Source of the DNA: an uncultured Oscillospiraceae bacterium
GTDB taxonomy: Bacteria > Bacillota > Clostridia > Oscillospirales > Ruminococcaceae
DNA length: 13,716 nt
NCBI GenBank assembly: GCA_900543295.1
Contig: UQQY01000046.1
Coordinates: 1 to 13,716, forward strand
Reading direction: 5' to 3'
Every line of letters begins with the position of its first letter. The stretch's first letter is position 1. Shown here piece after piece: positions 6,030-12,840 of this stretch. The translations under genes were made by a program, and so were the position numbers. Under the pieces are notes generated by a model that did not search any database, was not told where the DNA came from, and saw only the letters and a program-made list of their open reading frames with translations.

Positions 6030-7139
6030 CTAAAGCGCCGCGATTTCTTTTAATCGCGCGATAATCGGCAGATGCTGGGTACAGAGCTTTTCGCACTTCC
6101 CGCAGGCAATACAGTCCGACGCGGGTTCCCGCGAAATGTCCCAGTGCCCGTCCAGACGGCCAATAATCTGCGTGCTGTCGCCGGTCAGCAGCTTTTGGTT
6201 ATAGGCATCCATAAATTTCGGAATCTGTATTCCCTTCGGACAGTGATTGCAGTAGCCGCAGCTGGTGCAAAGATCGTTTAAGCCCATGCCCCTGCCTTCA
6301 AACTGTGCGATTACCTCTCTGGCCGGACGCTCATCGAGTCCCTCTACCGCCTTCACCGCGTCGTCAACATGCGCTTTCGTCGTACATCCGGCAAGCGTCA
6401 CCGTAATCTCCTTATGCGATGCCACAAAGCGAAGCGCCGCCTGCGCAACTGTAAGCTCTGTCCCCTCCGTAAGATAAGAGAACGTTTCCGGATTCTGCGG
6501 AATCAGGCCGCCGCCCAGCGGATTCATGACAACGACGCCCATTCCGTTTGCATGCGCCGCTTCAATACCGCTTTGACGGAACCGGTAATTCAGCGCGTTA
6601 TATCCGATCAGCATACCTTTAAAGAGGTTGGTCGAAACCACCTGTTCAATATCCGCACCCTGCAAATGCGCTGAAAATACGATATTACGAATCAGTCCTT
6701 CTCTTTTCGCCTCTTCAAAAAACGGATATAACAAATCACACTGCTCATGATAGGCAGAAAGATTTAATACGCACCACAGGTGGTAAAAATCCAGATGATC
6801 CGTCTTTAAGCGGGTAAGGGTTTCCTCCAGCCGACGGCGGAAGGTATCGCGGCTAATCGGCCCCATTGCCCTGATCGCGTTAAAATTTGTTTTGGACGAT
6901 ACATAAACCTTATCGCGCGGCAGCTGAGAAAGCGCCATACCGGTAATAATTTCGCTCTTGTCCTGACAGTAAAACGGCGCCGTATCAAAGTAATTGATTC
7001 CCTTTTCATAGGCATATAAAGGAATTTCTGCGCATTCCTCAAGACGGCCCGCCGAAACAGCCGTATCGTCATAGCGCATCGTGCCAAGTCCTACCGCTGA
7101 AACACGCATGCCGGTATTGCCGTAGTTTTTGTAATACAT
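6030..7139 (-). CDS. Aldo/keto reductase with C-terminal double [4Fe-4S] domain
   Basis: A 369-residue fusion. Residues about 1-280 form an aldo/keto reductase TIM barrel, with RVSAVGLGTMRY at the first strand and the catalytic set Asp52, Tyr57 (FDTAPFY), Lys83 (SSK) and His120 (DFYHLW). The C-terminus carries two ferredoxin motifs: CTSCGYCNHCP (Cys291, 294, 297, 300) and CIACGKCEKLC (Cys343, 346, 349, 353). Such fusions occur in anaerobes and probably pass electrons between NAD(P)H or ferredoxin and a carbonyl substrate; the substrate is unknown. ATG 7139 is chosen because GGGGG lies about 9 bases upstream and MYYKNYGNTGMRVS matches family N-termini; an upstream in-frame start at 7190 adds an unrelated extension. 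It is first in the operon with the S component, DUF1893 and SGNH genes. A terminator with an overlapping promoter-like sequence precedes it. Confidence 0.92.
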   Translation of the reverse strand: MYYKNYGNTGMRVSAVGLGTMRYDDTAVSAGRLEECAEIPLYAYEKGINYFDTAPFYCQDKSEIITGMALSQLPRDKVYVSSKTNFNAIRAMGPISRDTFRRRLEETLTRLKTDHLDFYHLWCVLNLSAYHEQCDLLYPFFEEAKREGLIRNIVFSAHLQGADIEQVVSTNLFKGMLIGYNALNYRFRQSGIEAAHANGMGVVVMNPLGGGLIPQNPETFSYLTEGTELTVAQAALRFVASHKEITVTLAGCTTKAHVDDAVKAVEGLDERPAREVIAQFEGRGMGLNDLCTSCGYCNHCPKGIQIPKFMDAYNQKLLTGDSTQIIGRLDGHWDISREPASDCIACGKCEKLCTQHLPIIARLKEIAAL

Positions 7140-7161
7140 CAAAATATCCCCCTTTTTCTCC

Positions 7162-7190
7162 ATCATACAGGAAAATGAATCAAAAAGCAA
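7162..7190 (-). promoter_or_regulatory. Possible promoter of the aldo/keto reductase operon
   Basis: TATGAT -10 (7162-7167) with a 17-base spacer and TTGCTT -35 (7185-7190) on the minus strand. The -35 lies inside the 3' arm of the preceding terminator. The -10 is good and the -35 only half-matches, so this is tentative. It would give a leader of about 16 bases. Confidence 0.4.
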
Positions 7191-7219
7191 ATCCGAATTT
7201 CTCTTCGGCTTTGCTTTTT
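7182..7219 (-). terminator. Terminator after the MBL-fold hydrolase gene
   Basis: On the minus strand, AAAAAGCAAAGCCGAA pairs with TTCGGATTTGCTTTTT (one mismatch) around a six-base loop, with the terminal T run as its tail. It starts 15 bases after the hydrolase stop and separates that gene from the aldo/keto reductase operon. Confidence 0.85.
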
Positions 7220-7234
7220 CATATTATCACCGAT

Positions 7235-7993
7235 TCATTCCAGCACGATCATCCGCATGGGATCCGGTACGATACAGCGCGCTCGCTCTTCTTCTGTAAG
7301 CGCTGCAAGCAGCTCCTCCACATAGCCGTGCGACCAGAAAAGATTATCCGAATGCTCTCCATATGTACTGTGATGCTGCAATACAACATACCGCGGCTGT
7401 ATCATCCGAATCAGCGCTTTTGACCCTTCAATCCAGGTGTTGTGTTCTGTCGGAGATAGAAAGAGCACGTCGATGTCCTGCATGGACTGATGCTCTTCGA
7501 GCAAAAGCGTATCGCCCGGCTGATAAAAGCAAAGCCCGCCTAAATGAAAGCGATATCCACAGTCAAGCATGGACGCCCCGCTGTATACCGTGCCTCCAAT
7601 GTGTCCATGTACCGCACGAATACACGAAACGGAAATTCCGTTCGCCTGAAAGCTGTCGTGCGGCGATACGAACAGCGAACGCTCTGCCAGGCCTTCTGTC
7701 GCAAATGCTTTCTCCACACAGCTTTGCGGAATGGCAAAACGGCAGCGCCCGTTTTTAAAAAGATATTCGACTGTCGCCGTATTATAATGATCCTCATGGC
7801 CGTGTGTGATAAAAAGCCAGTCAAGCGCTTCGCAAAGCTCTTCCAAATCGACAGTAGGCGCCCATTTCCGCTCCGGATTAAACAAATCCAGATCTGTTGC
7901 AATCAGACGGGTTCCGTCTGAAAACAGGAAGCCGTCGTTTCCCTGCCACCATACAGCCGGTGCGTTTGCCTTTTTCATCGCTGCGCAGTTCAT
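7235..7993 (-). CDS. MBL-fold metallo-hydrolase, UlaG-like
   Basis: A 252-residue metallo-beta-lactamase-fold protein. The metal-binding motif THGHEDHYN gives His64, His66, Asp68 and His69. Further likely ligands are His129/His131 in RAVHGHIGG, Asp161 in FYQPGDTLL, and the C-terminal His207/His208 in LQHHSTYGE. The overall plan (WWQGNDGFLFSDGTRLIATD at the start, GDT after the second half, a late His) resembles the UlaG family of sugar-phosphate lactonases and phosphodiesterase relatives, but the substrate is not fixed by sequence. ATG 7993 has AGGAAGG about 8 bases upstream; the preceding in-frame TTG (7996) is less likely. It has its own promoter, with an extended -10, and its own terminator, so it may be monocistronic. 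Its position directly after the glycyl radical enzyme and activase suggests, without proving, a role in the same pathway. Confidence 0.9.
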   Translation of the reverse strand: MNCAAMKKANAPAVWWQGNDGFLFSDGTRLIATDLDLFNPERKWAPTVDLEELCEALDWLFITHGHEDHYNTATVEYLFKNGRCRFAIPQSCVEKAFATEGLAERSLFVSPHDSFQANGISVSCIRAVHGHIGGTVYSGASMLDCGYRFHLGGLCFYQPGDTLLLEEHQSMQDIDVLFLSPTEHNTWIEGSKALIRMIQPRYVVLQHHSTYGEHSDNLFWSHGYVEELLAALTEEERARCIVPDPMRMIVLE

Positions 7994-8055
7994 CAAAAAT
8001 CCCTTCCTTTTCTGTGCGGACAGTCTTCCATAAAACGCCGCCCGATTTCTGTTTC

Positions 8056-8084
8056 ATTGTAGCATAAGAAGCCCAGACATGCAA
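8056..8084 (-). promoter_or_regulatory. Promoter of the MBL-fold hydrolase gene
   Basis: TACAAT -10 (8056-8061) preceded by TGC (an extended -10), a 17-base spacer and TTGCAT -35 (8079-8084) on the minus strand. The -35 begins in the arm of the inverted repeat at 8081-8119. Confidence 0.6.
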
Positions 8085-8119
8085 ACAGCCCGGCTCCACA
8101 TTAGAACCAGGCTGTTTGC
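8081..8119. repeat. Inverted repeat between the activase and hydrolase genes
   Basis: A perfect 10-base inverted repeat GCAAACAGCC / GGCTGTTTGC, extendable through GGxTC/GAxCC to a longer imperfect stem with a loop of about 7 bases. It is 34 bases downstream of the activase stop, where a terminator would be expected, but neither strand has a T run right after it. It may be an mRNA 3'-end stabiliser, an atypical terminator or an operator. Confidence 0.6.
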
Positions 8120-8152
8120 CGAAAAATATACCCAATTTCAAAATAATAAATT

Positions 8153-9040
8153 TTACTCTGCTTTTAAGCGCCACTGTGCGATCTGTTCCTTAGAGGGAAC
8201 CTTCACATCACGCATCAGATAGCTTTTCCCAATGTTTTTCCACTTTACCGCGCCAATATCATGATACGGCATGACTTCTGTCTTAATAACGTTGTCATAT
8301 TTTTCCCGCAAAGCACGGATCGCTGCAAAGTGTTCCTCCGTATCGTTTACCCCTGGAATGATCGGGCAGCGTATAACGACCGGCTTTTGAAGCTCTGCCA
8401 AAAGCTTTAAGCTTGCCAGAACCGGTTCATTTGGGACACCGGTATATTTTAAATGCTGCGCACTGTCAGCATGTTTAAAATCAAATAGGAACAAGTCAGT
8501 AAGCCCGCACAGCGCAGTCAGCCTCTCGGCAGAAAGAACGCCGTTCGTTTCCACACAGGTATGTATCTTTTCCTCTCTGCACGCCTGAAGCAGCGCCGTC
8601 AGAAAATCATACTGCATGGTCGCCTCTCCGCCGGAGCAGGTGACGCCCCCGCCGGAGCGTTCATAATAGACCTTATCCCGCAAAACCGTCTCCATCACCT
8701 GACCGACCGTATATGTCTGACCGATCCTGGTGATAGCAGCCGCTGGACAGGCCTTCATGCAAGCCCCGCACAGCGTACATTTTTCCATTTTGAAAAGATG
8801 CTCGCCTGTCTGCAAATCAATATGATGCGCACCGTTCGGACACACCTGCTCGCACATTCCGCAGGAGGTACAGTGAACCGTGTCCACGCTCAACTGCGGC
8901 TTTGCCGAAAAGGATTCCGGATTATGACACCACGCGCAGGAGAGATTACATCCTTTAAAGAAAACCGTTGTACGGATTCCCGGGCCGTCGTGCAGAGAAA
9001 AACGCTGGATGTTAAAAAGGGTTCCAGTCGCCTTTTCCAT
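8153..9040 (-). CDS. Glycyl radical enzyme activating enzyme (radical SAM)
   Basis: A 295-residue activase of the PflA type. It uses SAM and a [4Fe-4S] cluster to abstract hydrogen from the glycine of its partner enzyme. CNLSCAWC (Cys31, 35, 38) binds the SAM cluster, and RFSLHDGPGIRTTVFFKGC precedes it as in all activases of this family. Two inserted ferredoxin clusters follow, CTSCGMCEQVCP (Cys57, 60, 63, 67) and CTLCGACMKACP (Cys88, 91, 94, 98). These are typical of activases for non-PFL glycyl radical enzymes (eliminases, decarboxylases). SGGEA at about 136-140 contacts SAM. GAGGAG lies 8 bases before ATG 9040, which is 2 bases after the stop of the glycyl radical enzyme, so the two are translationally coupled and certainly partners. 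A TTG three codons earlier overlaps the partner's stop and is less likely. Confidence 0.95.
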   Translation of the reverse strand: MEKATGTLFNIQRFSLHDGPGIRTTVFFKGCNLSCAWCHNPESFSAKPQLSVDTVHCTSCGMCEQVCPNGAHHIDLQTGEHLFKMEKCTLCGACMKACPAAAITRIGQTYTVGQVMETVLRDKVYYERSGGGVTCSGGEATMQYDFLTALLQACREEKIHTCVETNGVLSAERLTALCGLTDLFLFDFKHADSAQHLKYTGVPNEPVLASLKLLAELQKPVVIRCPIIPGVNDTEEHFAAIRALREKYDNVIKTEVMPYHDIGAVKWKNIGKSYLMRDVKVPSKEQIAQWRLKAE

Positions 9041-9042
9041 TG

Positions 9043-11265
9043 TCAAAACTCCTCAACCGTCGTGCGCAGAAGCAGCTCGTGCTGTACAATCGGATCAAGC
9101 TCAACAAACCGCGCCGAAAAACCGCCGATACGTACAAGCAGGTTGCGGTAACGCTCAGGATGGATCATCGCCTGCTCCAGATCGTCTTTTCCAATAGAGG
9201 AAAGATTCGTCTGAACGCCGTTGTTTTCGTAGAAAATTTCCAGCAGCATTTTGACCTTGTCAAAATTGTTGTGCAGCATATCCTTATTAAAACGAATGTT
9301 ATGCACAACGCCTACATGGCGCGCCGGATCGATCTTCCGCATGGAATTCAGCGTTGCAGTCAAACCGTTTTTATCTGCGCCGATCGACGGGCTGTTTCCG
9401 TTTGAAAGCGGCTCTCCCCGTTTTCTGCCGTCCGGCGTTGCAGAAGTAACCTTTCCGCGCTCCGCTGAACCGGAGTTGTTGACGCTCACAATATTATAGC
9501 GGTACAGATTGGTTTTCTTCCCCGCCTCGTCGTGCAGCTCGGAGATATTATTGAACACACGAATGGCCACGTCATCGGCATAATCGTCGTCATTGCCGTA
9601 TTTCGGCGCATTAAGCAGCGCCTCGCGCTCTTTTTCGTATCCTTCAAAGTTTGCATCGCACATTTTGACAAGCTCTTCGAGTGTAAAAAGCTGATCCTCA
9701 TACACGCATTTCTTGATCGCCGCCAAACTGTCCGCACAGGTAATCAGGCCGAAAATCTCACTTGTTGCACAAAGATAGCGGCAGCCGCCGGAGAAGATTC
9801 CTTCTCCCTTTTCCACACAATCGTGCGTTAAAAGGCTTAAGTGCATATAAGCGGCCTCTTCGCCTGCAACCTGGTAATTGAGCTGTTCGTGATACGCCTC
9901 TTCCTCACAGGCTGGACGCATCATATCGGAATATGCTTCAAAAAGCTCGTCAAAGGTCTTATATTCTGAAATGCTGCGCATACCCGGAACCTCGAGTCTG
10001 CCGTCAAAGGAATTATACCCTTCATGCAGCACCACGTCAAGTGCCTGCGCCAGTGTTACACCGGTATTGGGCGTAGCCGCGCCGCAGCCCTCCATAATAT
10101 ACTCGCCGCATCCGAGCGGAACCCACTTGCAGGCCTCTTCCCTGCTGATTCCATATGTTTTCTGCATGGACGGAACAATCGTCTCATCGCTGTATACGAT
10201 CGGATAAACCGCGCCCGCCTCGATGTTTTCGAGCGTTTTTACCATCAGCTCTTCATTCATGCCCTTATAATAACGGAGCGTAAGCTGCGGCACAACATCC
10301 ATAACGCGTTTCGAGGTTTCAATCAGTGCAAAAGCCAGACGATCCGCAGCCTCCGGATTCTTTCGGCCCATGCCGCCGATAATAATGCGGCTGTCATGCA
10401 CCTTGCTCACCCGAATGATTGCACGGTAGAACGAAGAGAGCCAGCGAATCGCCTCTTCTTCATCCATCACGCCGCTGTCAATGTCATGTACATAAAAATC
10501 CGCCAGTGTGACGTCGAGCCGTCCGAAGTTCATCAAATCCGAGCAGACCGCATAAATCCAGATAAGCTGAAGCGCCTCCTTAAAGGTGCGCGGCTTGCCG
10601 TCGGCAATCTGCGTAAAATTGCTGCGGATTTCGGTCAGATCTTTTCTCCGCTGCTCAGAAAGGCCGTCATCCTCCAAAAGCTTCTGCGCATTCTGCGCAT
10701 AACTGCGGCACGCATCCGCAATCACGTCAAGAGAAAGGTCGAGCGCCTGATAAAAAGCGGAATCCCCGTTTTTCTCACGAAACGCGGCGTTGCGCTCCCG
10801 CAGTCCCGGAAGTCCCTCGTGCACCAGCATATCAAGGTCGACGTTCATTCCGGCAATGCGGCATACCGCATAATAATAAAGACCGTATTCTATCTTTTTA
10901 TGATATTTTTCGGCAAAGCGTTCTTTTACCTTTGCCTCCGTATTCTCCACACGCCAGAACGCGCGCATTTCTTCAACCTTTTCTACATATGCGCTGTCTA
11001 CCGTATTTTTTACCTGCTCCAGCGCATCAGCCACGCGGTCGTCCCAGTAATAGTAGGTATAACTTCCGCCGTACTGCGGTGAAAAACCCACGAAGCCATG
11101 CTTCATGCATCCGACAATCAGCTCATCTTCACTGATCGGCGTCAATACATATGGAACCTGCATAGCAAGACATTTTGCCTCGCGCAGAGCAGGGTTGGAT
11201 TCACTTTTATACAATTCCGTAAATGCCAGTGCATAATCCAAATCTTGCCTTGCATTATAAAACAT
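9043..11265 (-). CDS. Glycyl radical enzyme of unassigned substrate (PFL-like family)
   Basis: A 740-residue glycyl radical enzyme. The C-terminal signature RIGGFSARFVELDP (712-725) places the radical on Gly715, followed by the usual QHELLLRT. The thiyl-radical cysteine is Cys386 in PLGCGEYIMEGCGAATPN, with Glu388 two residues on. Real pyruvate formate-lyase has adjacent cysteines here, whereas eliminases such as glycerol, propanediol, hydroxyproline or choline enzymes have Cys-X-Glu, usually as GCVEP. This protein keeps Cys and Glu but has CGEY and a Gly-rich second Cys394, unlike the characterised groups I know. Other family marks are IGGMGRKNPEAADRLA (296-311), KYGNDDDYAD (555-564) and VTSATPDGRKRGEPLSNGNSPSIGADKNG (606-634). 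The start has GGAGG 8 bases upstream. It is coupled to its activase and divergent from an AraC regulator. Labels such as formate acetyltransferase would be unsafe. Confidence 0.94.
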   Translation of the reverse strand: MFYNARQDLDYALAFTELYKSESNPALREAKCLAMQVPYVLTPISEDELIVGCMKHGFVGFSPQYGGSYTYYYWDDRVADALEQVKNTVDSAYVEKVEEMRAFWRVENTEAKVKERFAEKYHKKIEYGLYYYAVCRIAGMNVDLDMLVHEGLPGLRERNAAFREKNGDSAFYQALDLSLDVIADACRSYAQNAQKLLEDDGLSEQRRKDLTEIRSNFTQIADGKPRTFKEALQLIWIYAVCSDLMNFGRLDVTLADFYVHDIDSGVMDEEEAIRWLSSFYRAIIRVSKVHDSRIIIGGMGRKNPEAADRLAFALIETSKRVMDVVPQLTLRYYKGMNEELMVKTLENIEAGAVYPIVYSDETIVPSMQKTYGISREEACKWVPLGCGEYIMEGCGAATPNTGVTLAQALDVVLHEGYNSFDGRLEVPGMRSISEYKTFDELFEAYSDMMRPACEEEAYHEQLNYQVAGEEAAYMHLSLLTHDCVEKGEGIFSGGCRYLCATSEIFGLITCADSLAAIKKCVYEDQLFTLEELVKMCDANFEGYEKEREALLNAPKYGNDDDYADDVAIRVFNNISELHDEAGKKTNLYRYNIVSVNNSGSAERGKVTSATPDGRKRGEPLSNGNSPSIGADKNGLTATLNSMRKIDPARHVGVVHNIRFNKDMLHNNFDKVKMLLEIFYENNGVQTNLSSIGKDDLEQAMIHPERYRNLLVRIGGFSARFVELDPIVQHELLLRTTVEEF

Positions 11266-11307
11266 ACCCTAAACCTCCAAGCATCGGCCGAACTGTGCTT
11301 TATCTTT

Positions 11308-11336
11308 ATCATAAACCGAAAAAAATAAAATTTCTA
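11308..11336 (-). promoter_or_regulatory. Possible activator-dependent promoter of the glycyl radical enzyme operon
   Basis: In the 137-base divergent gap a TATGAT -10 (11308-11313) is seen on the minus strand. The hexamer 17 bases upstream (TAGAAA) is a poor -35, as expected if an activator such as the adjacent AraC protein is needed. Only tentative. Confidence 0.3.
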
Positions 11337-11344
11337 CTGTACAA

Positions 11345-11375
11345 TTGACCGCTTTTTATGGTATATTGATATAGA
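11345..11375 (+). promoter_or_regulatory. Possible promoter of the AraC-family regulator gene
   Basis: TTGACC (11345-11350) is followed by the AT-rich stretch TATATTGATATAGAAT. The best -10 choices are GATATA at 17-base spacing or TATAGA at 19-base spacing. The element lies in the shared intergenic region, so a regulator bound here could affect both directions. Confidence 0.4.
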
Positions 11376-11402
11376 ATTTAAATAAAAGCAGAAGGGATTT
11401 TT

Positions 11403-12236
11403 ATGATACGGTTATTACAGCGTAAACCTGATGACAACTACTTTGGATTTGTGATCCGGCAGGACAGCGTGCGGGAAACGTATCAGCTGCACTGCCACGA
11501 TTTTTATGAATTCTTTCTGGTGACCAAAGGCAGAGCGCTTCATATTGTAAACGATATCGTTCAAACGGTTTCTCGCGGGTCGCTTGTCTTTGTGCGGCCG
11601 GACGATGCGCACTGCTACGACTATTATAAGACGCAGGATTTTTCCTTTTATAATTCCGGCATTCCATCCGTCTATTATGAAAAAATATACAACTATTACG
11701 GCGAACAAATCAAAGAATTGGATACGCTTCCCGTCTCCAAGCATATCCGGCTGTCTGAAACGCAGACGCGGCGCTTTGAAGAATTGCTGGAATCGCTGCA
11801 TGAACATCCCACGGGGCCGCATGCACGCGCACAGTATCTTTTGCTGCTTTCGGAAGTAACATATTGTTTTTTGACCGAGACCAGCCAGGAAGAGGACGGC
11901 GCGCTGCCGGACTGGCTTCTGCGCGTGCTTGACGACATGTCCAAGCCGGAAAATTTCGTTGAAGGCCTGCCGCATCTTCTGCGTACTGCGAACTACTCGC
12001 AGGAATATGTCAATCGCGAATTCCAGCGATATCTGCATACAACGCCGACCCGCTATATCAACGAACAGCGCTTAAAATATGCCTATCGGCTGCTCAGCAC
12101 GACAGATATGCTGATCGTCGACATTTGCGAAGCATGCGGCTTCCGCAACCTGAGCCACTTCTATTCGCGTTTCCGCGAGTACTTCGGCTGTTCTCCAAGC
12201 GCTGTCCGTAAGGAATCCGGCGCGCTGAATCCATAA
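11403..12236 (+). CDS. AraC-family transcriptional regulator with cupin sensor domain
   Basis: A 277-residue regulator. The N-terminal half is a cupin-type ligand domain: LHCHDFYEFFLVTKGRALHIVND (about 29-51) with His30 and His32, then SRGSLVFVRPDDAHCYDY (58-74). The C-terminal about 95 residues carry the paired helix-turn-helix of AraC proteins: FVEGLPHLLRTANYSQEYVNREFQRYLHTTPTRYINEQRLKYA (185-227), and IVDICEACGFRNLSHFYSRFREYFGCSP (238-265) for the second helix pair. GAAGGG lies 6-7 bases before the ATG. It is divergent from the glycyl radical enzyme, so the likely role is to activate that operon when a small, probably sugar-like or polar, ligand binds the cupin pocket. The inducer is inference. 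A near-perfect hairpin terminates the gene just after its stop. Confidence 0.93.
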   Translation: MIRLLQRKPDDNYFGFVIRQDSVRETYQLHCHDFYEFFLVTKGRALHIVNDIVQTVSRGSLVFVRPDDAHCYDYYKTQDFSFYNSGIPSVYYEKIYNYYGEQIKELDTLPVSKHIRLSETQTRRFEELLESLHEHPTGPHARAQYLLLLSEVTYCFLTETSQEEDGALPDWLLRVLDDMSKPENFVEGLPHLLRTANYSQEYVNREFQRYLHTTPTRYINEQRLKYAYRLLSTTDMLIVDICEACGFRNLSHFYSRFREYFGCSPSAVRKESGALNP

Positions 12237-12240
12237 CGGC

Positions 12241-12280
12241 AGAATAAAGGGACGCAGTTTTAACTGCGTCCCTTTATTCT
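12241..12280. terminator. Bidirectional terminator between the AraC gene and mscL
   Basis: A perfect 18-base inverted repeat (12241-12258 with 12263-12280) around a TTTA loop, 4 bases after the araC-type stop and 19 bases past the mscL stop. The arms start and end with AGAATAAAGGG / CCCTTTATTCT, so both convergent transcripts get a partly T-rich 3' arm. Confidence 0.8.
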
Positions 12281-12299
12281 GTAGACTCGCTTTTATGTA

Positions 12300-12758
12300 T
12301 TATTTCGTTTCGGAAGTATCTTCTATTCCGTTTTGCGCCTTTAACAGATCGCGGATTTCAGTCAGCAGAACAATGTTCTCCGCCGGCTTCGGCGGTTCCT
12401 CTTTTTTGGGTTCCTCCTTTTTCCTGCGATGGAACGCGTTAATCAGCTTAACCATTGCAAAGACCACAAGTGCAATAATCAGAAAATCTACAACCTTCTG
12501 AATAAACGTGCCATAGTAAAGAGCCGACTCCGCAACGCCCTCAGATGCCGGAGTAAACACAATTTTCAGGTCGCTAAAGTTGATGCCGCCGATAATCAGG
12601 CCGACAATCGGCATAATGACGTCGTTCACCAACGAATTGACAATCGCGGTAAACGCAGTGCCAATGATGATGCCGACAGCCATATCCACAACGCTGCCAC
12701 GGGAGATGAACTCCTTAAATTCCTGCACAATTTTGATTTTTTTCTTTTCCTTCGACAT
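12300..12758 (-). CDS. mscL: Large-conductance mechanosensitive channel MscL
   Basis: A 152-residue inner-membrane channel that opens under membrane tension to release solutes on osmotic downshock; it acts as a homopentamer. The N-terminal amphipathic helix VQEFKEFISRGSVVDMAVGIIIGTAFTAIVNSLVNDVIMP (about 11-50), including the pore-lining TM1, is a textbook MscL signature. TM2 is FIQKVVDFLIIALVVFAMVKLINAF (about 85-109), followed by the charged RRKKEEPKKEEPPKP linker and a C-terminal helix NIVLLTEIRDLLKAQN. The length is typical. GAGGAG lies 9 bases before the ATG. It has its own promoter and terminator, so it is an independent housekeeping gene unrelated to its neighbours. Confidence 0.97.
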   Translation of the reverse strand: MSKEKKKIKIVQEFKEFISRGSVVDMAVGIIIGTAFTAIVNSLVNDVIMPIVGLIIGGINFSDLKIVFTPASEGVAESALYYGTFIQKVVDFLIIALVVFAMVKLINAFHRRKKEEPKKEEPPKPAENIVLLTEIRDLLKAQNGIEDTSETK

Positions 12759-12791
12759 TTTTCTCCGCTCCTCGCTTTTATTTTCACTCTT

Positions 12792-12820
12792 ATCTTATCA
12801 CGAAACGCGGTATTTGACAA
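12792..12820 (-). promoter_or_regulatory. mscL promoter
   Basis: TTGTCA -35 (12815-12820), a 17-base spacer and TAAGAT -10 (12792-12797, within TGATAAGAT) on the minus strand, 33 bases before the mscL ATG. This separates mscL from the fucosidase gene upstream. Confidence 0.6.
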
Positions 12821-12840
12821 TCGCTTTCTGAGAAATCACA

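Noticed and set aside
10024..11082. Open frame of 352 codons on the plus strand opposite the glycyl radical enzyme gene
   Set aside because: It lies wholly inside a clear minus-strand gene, its product is rich in Arg, His, Ile and Cys without any family motif, and no ribosome binding site supports it.
9043..11265. Annotation as pyruvate formate-lyase (pflB)
   Set aside because: The adjacent Cys-Cys pair of pyruvate formate-lyase is absent; only Cys386 followed by Gly-Glu is present, and the activase has the two extra ferredoxin clusters of non-PFL activases.
11415..12038. Open frame of 207 codons on the minus strand opposite the AraC-family gene
   Set aside because: It is antisense to a convincing regulator gene, with no motif and no start signal.
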